Shown here in pieces: positions 36,001 to 43,331 of a stretch of 64,000 bases of DNA. The stretch lies in the NCBI GenBank assembly GCA_039679385.1, contig JBDKVB010000091.1, positions 38,113 through 102,112 on the forward strand, in the 5' to 3' direction. Source of the DNA: Armatimonadia bacterium. Its GTDB lineage: Bacteria > Armatimonadota > Zipacnadia > Zipacnadales > JABUFB01. The number at the start of each line of letters is the position of its first letter. Positions within the stretch are counted from its first letter, which is position 1. The position numbers were made by a program, and so were the translations under genes. The notes under the pieces were generated by a model. The model was not told the origin of the DNA, searched no databases, and worked only from the letters and a program-made list of their open reading frames with translations.

Positions 36001-39000
36001 CGGTACCACCAGTTGTCTGTACTGTGGGGGCACGGTCACCGCTGTCGCGCGGACGGCCAACAACGTCAACCACAACATGCTGGCCTGCGAGGAGTACGAG
36101 CCCTTCGACGTGCAGTTGAGCGTGCTCAAGCTGCTCGAACTCGCAGCGGACCGCCAGGCGGCCGACCTGGGTCGCACTGCCGGCGGCGTCAACCTGAAGT
36201 CCCCTGACGGCGGGGCTGCAATCGCCGACAATGACCCGCGTGCGGCCGACCCCGCGAACGTCTCTCACTGGGGCGAGTTCGTGATCCGCAACGAGGGCAA
36301 CACTCTCCCCTCGCTGCTGGGGCTCAATGCCAACACCACAGCGGACAACGCGCTGTACCGAGCCATGCGCCCCGAGGCGCTGCAGGGGAGCCGTTCCTAC
36401 AGTTGGGCCGGGAGCCGCAACCCGATCGCCCTCGGTCTGAACCGGACCTTCTTCCCGGACATGCCCGGCGGCGCTTACAACCCGCTGATCCCGACTTCCA
36501 CTGTGCCCTGGCAGCCCCTGATCGCGCAGCCCAGTGCGCCGGCAGGAGCGGCAACAGGCGGCGCGGTGCGGGTAGGTGCGGGCTCAACGGCAGAGAACGG
36601 CGGCGCTGCACCGACGGCCACCGATGTGATCGGAAACGGCCAAGTGCTCGGACGCTACAACAACCTCCTCATCTACTATCAGGACACCAACAACAACGGT
36701 GTCTTCGACTTCTACCACCCGGCGACGGCGGCCAACTCGACCACGAGCGCACAGGAGGTCTTCGACCCCGTGCGTGACGAGGCGATTGAGCCCTACGTGG
36801 TCGCCCAGTCGAGGATGCGCGTTTCCGAGTCCCGACTGCCCTTCAATGACTACGGGGACAAGGATGCGGCTCCGACGCTGTGGTTCCGTCAGAACGCCGG
36901 CGGCGAGCCGTCCGGGATGCAGTTCCTGTGGATGCGCACTTCCGGGGCTACGCCGGATGCACCCAGCAGCCTCATCTACACCAATGCGACTGCTGCCGGG
37001 GCCGGTGAGAACCGGAACTACACCTGGAATGGTGGGGTCTCAGCCCTCGACCTCGGCACTGCGACGCTGGCTCAGAACGGACCTGCCGACATCTACCGCG
37101 ATCCTGCGGGCGGCGCCTACGCAGTGTGGCACTCGACCAACCGTGCCGGTGGCGGCCTCCGCAGCGTGGTCCGACAGAGCACCTTCAATGCCGGCTCCGG
37201 TACCTGGAGCGCCCCCGTCAACGTGACGATGAACCAGGAGCGCGCTGAGGGCGTGCGAGGCTTCTTTGATCCCGATTACGCCAGCGGCGGCCAGCCCTTG
37301 CACTGGACCTTCTGGCACTCCGGCACGCGCGGCAACGAGCGGGCAGTGTTCGAAGCCTGGTACTGGGGCGCCGGGGGCAAGAAGACCGCGGTAGCCGGTG
37401 GCCCGCTGCCTCTGGACATGGCCAAGCAGCCGTCCGAGCCGAGTGGCACCGTGCGGACGCTGTGGGATGTCGACAGCCTTGGGCCAATCCCGGCCGTTGG
37501 CTGGAACCCCGACGGCACCGGCCCCTCCACAGGCTTCGTCGATCTGCAGAAGTTCCCGCAGGGACCCTTCTCGGCGGTCAAGGACATCAGCCCGATGCTG
37601 TACCTGCCGCCGACTGTCTACAGCGCCAACAGCGGCGATCCCAACGGCGACGTAACGCAGCCCCAGATCCGCGTGTTCTTCGCGGGCTACGCCCGTCACC
37701 TGGGCAACTACGATATCTACGAAGCGCGGTTCCGCCGCAAGGACCTCCTCAACGGCACGAACAACTGGGGCAAGATCGCCTTCCTGACGCAGGAGTATGA
37801 CGAGCGAATCCGTCCCTCCGGCTTGCCCGCGACGAACCCGACAGAGGTTGAGCAGGGCATGCCTGGTTCGGAGCCCGGCGAGGAACTGACCGCCGATGCG
37901 CTGCGCCGCGAGTTCCACTCCCTTGACCTGGACTGGGTCACCGGTACCGACTACGTGCACGGTTCCGGCGGCGCGAGCTTCCTGATCGGCGTCAAGCTCT
38001 ACGGCGTGCCGGACAACATCCAGTACTACGATGTCACCTGGTCCGGCAAGCCCGAACGCGGTGAGTACTACGACGCCAAGCGCGGTGTGTATGTCGTGAT
38101 CCCGCGCCTGCGACGGCACGACGACCAGTTCATGGACTTGCCGAGCTGGCCGTCCGGACCCGCTGCTCCGGCCGGTGGGCTGGGGTCATGCCAGTACGTC
38201 CCGGCCGGTGCTTCCTCTGCCGGCCAGAACGAGTATGAGCTGATTGAGCCGACCACAGCGGCCCTGCCCAACGACCAGAAGCGGCCGCTGCGCATGGAAA
38301 TCGACCCGGTCCTGGGGCGCATACGCTTCTCGGCACCGCTGTTCAACTCCCAGAACCCGTCGGACCGAAGCTGCGTGTTCAACGCCGGCTTCAGCCAACT
38401 TGCCAACAAGATCGAGGACGTCTTTGTCTGCGCCAACTACTCGGCCTTCCTGCGCCGCATCACCACTTCGCAGGCCGACGATGACTGCCCGACGGCGATC
38501 ATGCAGTCCGGCCCGTGGAACGGGAATGTCGCAGCTCCAACGACGCAGGCGCGACCTTGGGGACCGCAGAGCAACAACAACACGCTCCAGCTCTTCTGGC
38601 GACGCAGCTTCGGAACCGGCCAGGCACCGTACTACGGCCGGAGCTGCTACATGATGAAGCAGTTCTCCTGGACCTTCCGGGTGGACCATCCTCCCATCGC
38701 GGGTCCGAAGACCTCGGTCATCGTCAAGTGCGGGGGCGCGAACTACACCGCCGGTGCCTATCGACGCGGTCCCTTCCCGCAGACCGATCCGAACGGAAGC
38801 CAACTGGTCGGTCCGGGAATGCCCACCGAGACGGTGAACTGGCCCGTCGTGAACCAGACGCGTGACGACTACCCGTCTCTGGCGCCGGGCTGGAACGAGT
38901 ACGATGTGGACCTGACCAACGGCACCGTCTCCCTGTGGCCGGGTGCCTTCCGCTGGTGGGAGTACGCCCACGGCGAACACGGCATGGACTACTTTGAGCC

Positions 39001-39370
39001 GGGTACTGCCCTGCTGGTCACCTACACCGACCTCAACGGTACGGTGCACACCGACGAGGCTCACACAATCGGTGGCTGGAGCCAGGAAACAATTGTCCCA
39101 ATTGATACGGTAATCTCGGAAGGTCCTTTGCGTGTGGCCGAGGAAACCTACACCGTTCCCGTGCGACCGGTTCCGCAGGGCAACGATCCAGCCCCGGTCT
39201 CCTGGAGATACTGGATCAGTTGGACCAGCCCGCGCCCGGTCTATGACCTGCGCACCTACCTGCCGCAGCAGTCGTCCGATATCTACTACTGTGCCGTGCA
39301 GCCGGAGTTCCCGGCACTGGTGCGTGAGTCCACCGCAAGCACCTTTGCCCGAGACGCCTTCAGGCCGTGA
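33095..39370 (+). CDS. Giant lipoprotein with multiple cysteine knuckles
   Basis: About 2091 aa. The signal peptide MKRALALLITLGAVGFLVGC has a lipobox (LVGC), so the mature protein is lipid-anchored at Cys20. Zinc-ribbon-like cysteine pairs occur at the N-terminus (CPLCGW, RCPDYYG) and near residue 735 (RCPLEGW, EGCG). A further pair lies near 790 (WCPYC), and a dense cluster lies near 930-980 (CPDCG, CANPSC, CNWCG, CLYCGG). DTNNNGVFD (36683-36709) is a calcium-loop-like motif. The C-terminal third repeats a beta-module also found in prepilin 2. No overall family recognised. ATG 33095 follows GGAGGAAG; an upstream in-frame GTG lacks the signal peptide fit. It is last in the prepilin row, 215 bases after the PilY1-like gene. 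Confidence 0.8.
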   Translation: MKRALALLITLGAVGFLVGCSTPPPGEVRTFMEDPNASPALTDASHRWNMTSMRRSFSCPLCGWSASAGVVGGLPVRCPDYYGVHGLQTISLLPTFRRVIDTVEMTGANAADQCDYHYQDAAGVDRYFAVMGRPYHPNNVRFIPTSTPPTPGSTPPARQSRVFVETRGLRDTTGGTALPGNEGGFTLQRARFLYVPPGVSEPRAYAYHDTLEGDQVGGAAGDGFADVSEAYGDPMAQRWIDPINNGFAVAVNPHRVSSDDRYWVRYTVLRTSAVPATNTWRLEIYSRMNGLEMDTGVRTVTPPSNPFYIVTLSGSLRCAVTQRQDPDTSNLTPASWVFSFRIASNCRVVPGGADGHRPAVIDPTTLAGFDTLTWPQLSWPMDGVHFDIADTAAPAYGRVTDTDDVHAGSNNLNRRTRFPIVVQPGEVGVGRVEVQWSQRNTNLNNLTWSGSGASNNAFRYDPPNTNGPLHEWWYDRAGEGSNYGCASYNANAPNGAVYDPIVCRFMSTRANVRPTNETDRHGSVEPTRNAPANMGASAYPRILADDSIAGSRDGAVRPGSITERRPFTVDNQGLQSGSPVLVDGACWAQGVAPGNVTEQTSEARNATIDDITLWRGTPQVNDAYYFGGTSRFTGLILDFSRAAASLDMTTVWEYSTGGGAWSPLNTNLWEDHTIGLQSQLLGRRTMRFDPPGGWSTDTIGTMQNLYWIRCRCTVYNASATLPLASQAWLIPSYGGISRCPLEGWAGVAGSEGCGAIFVDTQGGTLPYFPHPLTRTPGTALNSVVNSDSWCPYCLAAGRCVPVVPWSTAARLDRQMVQSMIVAEQGTTPAQQWSSTLPTLRPQLPDDAVQMGPVNKSLPQSSSRPFWVSIAVPKYQRSSEPGDAPGNNLANNWGYRGQAVLYQTISPRGYTGLDYPNDYNDNGQWDMFYTCPDCGTRQAVGDVPPNAWACANPSCPGHVFCNWCGTIWPAGTTSCLYCGGTVTAVARTANNVNHNMLACEEYEPFDVQLSVLKLLELAADRQAADLGRTAGGVNLKSPDGGAAIADNDPRAADPANVSHWGEFVIRNEGNTLPSLLGLNANTTADNALYRAMRPEALQGSRSYSWAGSRNPIALGLNRTFFPDMPGGAYNPLIPTSTVPWQPLIAQPSAPAGAATGGAVRVGAGSTAENGGAAPTATDVIGNGQVLGRYNNLLIYYQDTNNNGVFDFYHPATAANSTTSAQEVFDPVRDEAIEPYVVAQSRMRVSESRLPFNDYGDKDAAPTLWFRQNAGGEPSGMQFLWMRTSGATPDAPSSLIYTNATAAGAGENRNYTWNGGVSALDLGTATLAQNGPADIYRDPAGGAYAVWHSTNRAGGGLRSVVRQSTFNAGSGTWSAPVNVTMNQERAEGVRGFFDPDYASGGQPLHWTFWHSGTRGNERAVFEAWYWGAGGKKTAVAGGPLPLDMAKQPSEPSGTVRTLWDVDSLGPIPAVGWNPDGTGPSTGFVDLQKFPQGPFSAVKDISPMLYLPPTVYSANSGDPNGDVTQPQIRVFFAGYARHLGNYDIYEARFRRKDLLNGTNNWGKIAFLTQEYDERIRPSGLPATNPTEVEQGMPGSEPGEELTADALRREFHSLDLDWVTGTDYVHGSGGASFLIGVKLYGVPDNIQYYDVTWSGKPERGEYYDAKRGVYVVIPRLRRHDDQFMDLPSWPSGPAAPAGGLGSCQYVPAGASSAGQNEYELIEPTTAALPNDQKRPLRMEIDPVLGRIRFSAPLFNSQNPSDRSCVFNAGFSQLANKIEDVFVCANYSAFLRRITTSQADDDCPTAIMQSGPWNGNVAAPTTQARPWGPQSNNNTLQLFWRRSFGTGQAPYYGRSCYMMKQFSWTFRVDHPPIAGPKTSVIVKCGGANYTAGAYRRGPFPQTDPNGSQLVGPGMPTETVNWPVVNQTRDDYPSLAPGWNEYDVDLTNGTVSLWPGAFRWWEYAHGEHGMDYFEPGTALLVTYTDLNGTVHTDEAHTIGGWSQETIVPIDTVISEGPLRVAEETYTVPVRPVPQGNDPAPVSWRYWISWTSPRPVYDLRTYLPQQSSDIYYCAVQPEFPALVRESTASTFARDAFRP

Positions 39371-39554
39371 GCATCGTGTCGGGCCCGTCTTGTACGCGCA
39401 GACGGGCAGAGCGCCCACGCCGCACGAGCCCCGGCGGTTCCCGGTCCAGCAGTCCGGAACCACGGGGCCATCGGCTTGTTGGGGCGAGGAGAAGCGCATC
39501 TCAGGGACCGACGGTTGGCGCTCAACAACGGCCAGACTGCTGCGCAGGACTTGC

Positions 39555-39583
39555 TTGACGAAGCCGTTTGCATAGGGTACACT
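39555..39583 (+). promoter_or_regulatory. Sigma-70-type promoter of pilMNO-pilQ
   Basis: TTGACG (39555-39560), a 17-nt spacer and TACACT (39578-39583) predict a start near 39590, about 50 nt before pilM. This separates the alignment-complex operon from the prepilin row. The rest of the 270-base gap shows no gene. Confidence 0.72.
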
Positions 39584-39640
39584 TTCGCCGAGTTCTCCGT
39601 GAGTGTACGATTTCTCTCATAGCCTTAGGAGGAGCCCGTC

Positions 39641-40945
39641 ATGGCCAGGGGCCACAAACACATCGTGGGCCTCGACATCGGAAGCTCTGCCATCAAAGCG
39701 GTTGAGCTGCGTCGTAGTGGCTCCTCCATTGAGTTGCTCGGACGACCAGCTATTGTGCCAACCCCCGAGAACAGCGTCGAAGGGGGAGTGGTCGTAGACA
39801 CCGCTGCGGTCGCAGGTGCGCTCAACGAGGCCTGCGAGATGGGCGGCTTCAAGACGAAGCAGACCTTCGTGTCCGTCGGAGGCGATTCGTCCGTTGTCGT
39901 GCGCATTACCGAAGTGCCCAAAATGTCCGGCAAGGAACTCGACGAGGCCATCCAGTGGGAGTTGGACCGTCAGACTCCTTTCCCCATTGATCAAACCATC
40001 TACGACTACCAGACTATCGAACCGCCGGACGCCGACCCCAATGCGCAGAACATGGAGGTCCTCATTGCCGTTGCTCAGGAGGACATGGTCAACGCCCACG
40101 TCGACTCCATGCTCAGCGCCAAAATGGTCCCGGTAGCGGTCGATGTCGAGCCCCTCGCGATTTCGCGCGCCCTCATCGACGTCGCTGATGGCGCCTATGC
40201 CGACCAGACTATCGGCATTGTCCACATCGGCGCTACGGCGACTCTGATCATCATCGTCCGCAAAGGCCTGCTCACCTTCGTGCGTTCGGTTCCGAACGCG
40301 GGAGGCGGACTCACAGGCACCATACGCCAGAACTTCATGGGCGATGAGAAACTCGCCGAGTATGTGAAGCGGCAGTTCGCAGACCTGTCCGAAAGCGCCT
40401 ATGACACCGGCGAGGGAACGGCTCTGCCGCCGCCGCCGGCCTCTGATTTCGACGAGGGCGAAGTGGACTCGGTCTTCGAGGCCTCCGCCCCCGATGCAGT
40501 GCCCACGGGTCGAAGAAGCGCTGAGACCGAGGCCGCGGTGACGCAGGTGGACGTGCCGGATACCGCCCTGCCCTCGGCTCCCCAGCCTCCCGCTGGGACA
40601 CCGGACGCGGCTCTGAGTGGGGATGAGCTGGCGGCCAGGGAAGTCGTCTACGAGGCCATCGCTCCTTCTCTCGTTGACTTGGCAACGGAGATCCGCCGCT
40701 CAATCGACTTCTACCGACGACAGCACCGCAACGAGGAAGTGGACCGGCTCCTGCTCTCGGGTGGGTCCGCCGTGATGAAGGGGCTGGCGGACTTCATGGC
40801 CGCCGAAACCGGCATCACCACTACTGTCGCCGATCCCTTCGAGCACATCCAGTGCGAGGACAAGGCGGTCTCGCGCCAGTACCTCCACGAGATCGGACCG
40901 GCAATGGTTGTGGCCCTCGGGTTGGCACTGCGAGACATGGTGTAG
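39641..40945 (+). CDS. pilM: Type IV pilus actin-like protein PilM
   Basis: A 434-aa cytoplasmic actin-fold ATP-binding protein that docks PilN's N-terminal tail. Visible motifs are GLDIGSSAIKAVELRR (phosphate 1), ALNEACEMGGFKTK, VPKMSGKELDEAIQWE, QDTIGIVHIG-like phosphate 2 (TIGIVHIGATATLIII) and LLLSGGSAVMKGL (adenosine loop). Between about residues 260 and 335 there is an insertion rich in Pro, Ala, Asp and Glu (LPPPPASDFDEGE onward). It is absent from typical PilM and makes the protein about 80 aa longer. An AGGAGGAG site precedes the ATG. First gene after a clear promoter. Confidence 0.95.
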   Translation: MARGHKHIVGLDIGSSAIKAVELRRSGSSIELLGRPAIVPTPENSVEGGVVVDTAAVAGALNEACEMGGFKTKQTFVSVGGDSSVVVRITEVPKMSGKELDEAIQWELDRQTPFPIDQTIYDYQTIEPPDADPNAQNMEVLIAVAQEDMVNAHVDSMLSAKMVPVAVDVEPLAISRALIDVADGAYADQTIGIVHIGATATLIIIVRKGLLTFVRSVPNAGGGLTGTIRQNFMGDEKLAEYVKRQFADLSESAYDTGEGTALPPPPASDFDEGEVDSVFEASAPDAVPTGRRSAETEAAVTQVDVPDTALPSAPQPPAGTPDAALSGDELAAREVVYEAIAPSLVDLATEIRRSIDFYRRQHRNEEVDRLLLSGGSAVMKGLADFMAAETGITTTVADPFEHIQCEDKAVSRQYLHEIGPAMVVALGLALRDMV

Positions 40946-41095
40946 AATAGGCTCACAAGCAGGTCTGCTAGGCCGGCCTGCCGCGGTGAGTAGGGCTTGG
41001 CGGTGGCAAAGTAGCACTTCACAGCAACGCGTAGGGCTTGCTGCAGGGGGAGCCTTGGCGCGAAACGTAATGCGCCCCTAACGGGGAGGGTCACT

Positions 41096-42238
41096 GTGCT
41101 CAGAATCGATCTGCTGCCGGCCCGAATACCGAGAGCCAGAACCAACAAGAGAATCCTGGCCGTCATGGGCCTCCTCCTGGCGGCAGCAGTCCTTGGCTTC
41201 GGTTTCCTGTTCACGACGCTGCAGACGTCAATTGGCAGAAAGAACCAGGAACTCGCCGACGCCACCAAGCTGGCTGACGAGGTTCGCAAGCTCGAGAGCG
41301 AGGTCAGCGCGAAGAAAGGCCGCCTGCAGCCGATCGCCGACAAGGTGGCCTTCATCGACCAGGCCGACGAGTGCGGGTACCCGTACTTTGACCGAATGTA
41401 CAAGATACTTGAGTTCATCTACGGAGGCGCTGAGCTTCGCTTCTTTGGGATCATGGCCCACAACTCCGGCGGGTTGGTCGGGGACGGTTCCCGCGAAGCC
41501 CTCTACCACGTCGGTGGGCCTGCCGGCAGCGTCGATTGCGCCTTCGGCGTGAGGATAAAGAACACCAACGAATTCGGCCGCTTCATTCTGAACCTTATCC
41601 GCTGCCCCGAGATAACTGACGTTCGTATCTCTGGAGCGGTACCGGCGGGTCGCGTCGTTGCAGCGCGGTGGCCGCAGATACTCCAGCAATGGAACTTGCC
41701 CTACTTTGGCATCCCAACCGGTGCCCTTCAGGGGCTTAGCCTCGGTGGCGGCGGCGGCGCTCAGGGAGCCGCCGGTGGAGCGCCGGAGGGCGGAATGCCG
41801 ACAGGGGCCGAGGCCGGTTCCCCGTCCGAAGCAAGCGGCATGCCGACGGAGCCCGGCGCTGGTGGCGGTCCGGCCGCAATGGGCGGCGCCGCGGCGATGC
41901 AGGCTCTGTCTGTGCAGCCCGCGCTGGACGGTAGCATCGACGTCCTGGTTACGTGCCAGTTGGTACATCCCATCATGGTTCCGCAGCCGGCCAGTGGAGC
42001 GGCTGCCGCTCCCGCTGGTGGTCCGGGTGGCGCTCCTGGCGGAGCACCCGCCGGGGCTGGCGGACCTCCGGGTGGCGCACCGCCCGGTGGCGAGGCCGGA
42101 GCTGCCGCACCAGGAGCCGAAGAGCCCGGAGCATCTGGTGGTGGTAAAGCAGGTGGCGGCGGCGGTGGCGAAGAAAAGGGTGGTGGCGGCGGGCTTGGAA
42201 AGGGCGGCGGCGCCGATGCGGGAGCAGGAGAAGAGTAG
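41096..42238 (+). CDS. pilN: Type IV pilus alignment protein PilN with Gly-rich tail
   Basis: A 380-aa bitopic inner-membrane protein. The short cytoplasmic N-terminus LRIDLLPARIPRA carries the INLLP-like motif that binds PilM. It is followed by a membrane helix (about 23-45), a coiled coil (about 48-80) and a small ferredoxin-like domain. From about residue 217 the protein is mostly Gly, Ala and Pro in collagen-like runs (PGGAPGGAPAGAGGPPGG), interrupted by one structured piece (LDGSIDVLVTCQLVHP). It ends GGGADAGAGEE. The tail roughly doubles the normal length. GTG 41096 follows GGGGAGGG. It partners with PilO in the periplasm. Confidence 0.92.
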   Translation: MLRIDLLPARIPRARTNKRILAVMGLLLAAAVLGFGFLFTTLQTSIGRKNQELADATKLADEVRKLESEVSAKKGRLQPIADKVAFIDQADECGYPYFDRMYKILEFIYGGAELRFFGIMAHNSGGLVGDGSREALYHVGGPAGSVDCAFGVRIKNTNEFGRFILNLIRCPEITDVRISGAVPAGRVVAARWPQILQQWNLPYFGIPTGALQGLSLGGGGGAQGAAGGAPEGGMPTGAEAGSPSEASGMPTEPGAGGGPAAMGGAAAMQALSVQPALDGSIDVLVTCQLVHPIMVPQPASGAAAAPAGGPGGAPGGAPAGAGGPPGGAPPGGEAGAAAPGAEEPGASGGGKAGGGGGGEEKGGGGGLGKGGGADAGAGEE

Positions 42239-42308
42239 TCACTGTTGCAGCGGTGGGAACAGGGCCTGAACTCGGCCAGAGGATGTAACGGTCAGGGGAG
42301 ATTGACCC

Positions 42309-43262
42309 ATGCTGGGAAAGATACCGCCGTTTGTCTTGGGGCCTGTCGGTCTCGTCCTGATCCTGGGCCTGACCGTCGCCGGGTACATGTTCATGCTGAA
42401 GCCCAAGCAGGCGGAGATAGCCAGTATCGAGCAGAAGATCGAAGAGCAGCAAAAGAAAGCGCAGGAGAAGCAGAAGGTCGAGGGCGATCTCGACAAGGTC
42501 AATAGGGACTGGGAGACGGCTCACGAGGGGCTCGCCCAGATCATGGACGAGCGCTCCATCCCCCTGTCGATGGGTCACCCCTTCGTCGCCATGACGAACC
42601 TGTGGCGCGAAACACGGGAGGACCTTCCGTCGCTGGTGGAGAAGTTCATCCGCAACAGCGGCTGTGTATTGATCCAGGGAACGCAGGGCTGGACGCCGCC
42701 CAATGCACCTCTGGGTACCGATGTCCAGTGGATCCGCTTCGGCGTCGGGCCGTCTGGCGCGACGGCGGGGACCGCGATCCCTGGCGGCGGAAACCCCTTG
42801 TGGGTTGCGGGGTCCATGGCCGATGTGGAGCGGCTCTACAAGTCGCTGCGGAACTTCCCGCGGGCGATCACCATCCATCACCTGGGTATCATCCGGCTGC
42901 GTGATTTGGTGGGGACGCCCCTTTACAACCAAGTGCGCGAGTTGATCGATCGACCGGACGAGGAAGTCGTGGTCGCACCGATCATCCTGACGATCTACCT
43001 GTTGGCTGAAGCTACTGAAGCGGCTCCCGCTGCGGCTGCTGCCGGTCCCGGCGGCCGCGCACCGGGTGGCGCTCCCGGTGGCGCCGGCGGACCTCCGGGC
43101 GGAGCACGCCCGGGTGGCGAGGCTGCAGGCGGGCCTCCTCCGGGCGAGGGTGGTCCAGGTGCCGAAGCACCGCCTCCGGGCGGCGGTGGCGGTGGGGGCG
43201 AAGAAGGCGGAGGCAAGACGGGTGGCGGAGGCGGAGCGGACGCTGGAGGCGGCGAGGAGTAA
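42309..43262 (+). CDS. pilO: Type IV pilus alignment protein PilO with Gly-rich tail
   Basis: A 317-aa bitopic inner-membrane protein. The membrane helix is FVLGPVGLVLILGLTVAGYM (about 8-28). A charged coiled coil follows (IEQKIEEQQKKAQEKQKVEG), then a ferredoxin-like domain to about residue 235. The last 80 residues are Gly/Pro/Ala/Glu-rich and end GGGGADAGGGEE, nearly the same ending as PilN. GGGGAG precedes ATG 42309. It sits 70 bases after pilN. PilN and PilO normally heterodimerise through the coiled coil and core domain. The shared tails are a peculiarity of this locus. Confidence 0.92.
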   Translation: MLGKIPPFVLGPVGLVLILGLTVAGYMFMLKPKQAEIASIEQKIEEQQKKAQEKQKVEGDLDKVNRDWETAHEGLAQIMDERSIPLSMGHPFVAMTNLWRETREDLPSLVEKFIRNSGCVLIQGTQGWTPPNAPLGTDVQWIRFGVGPSGATAGTAIPGGGNPLWVAGSMADVERLYKSLRNFPRAITIHHLGIIRLRDLVGTPLYNQVRELIDRPDEEVVVAPIILTIYLLAEATEAAPAAAAAGPGGRAPGGAPGGAGGPPGGARPGGEAAGGPPPGEGGPGAEAPPPGGGGGGGEEGGGKTGGGGGADAGGGEE

Positions 43263-43331
43263 CCGATACAGCAGTTGGCCGTGTGTCGGAACCGAATTCC
43301 GTGCCCACCACGGGCACAAGGAGAACCCAGC

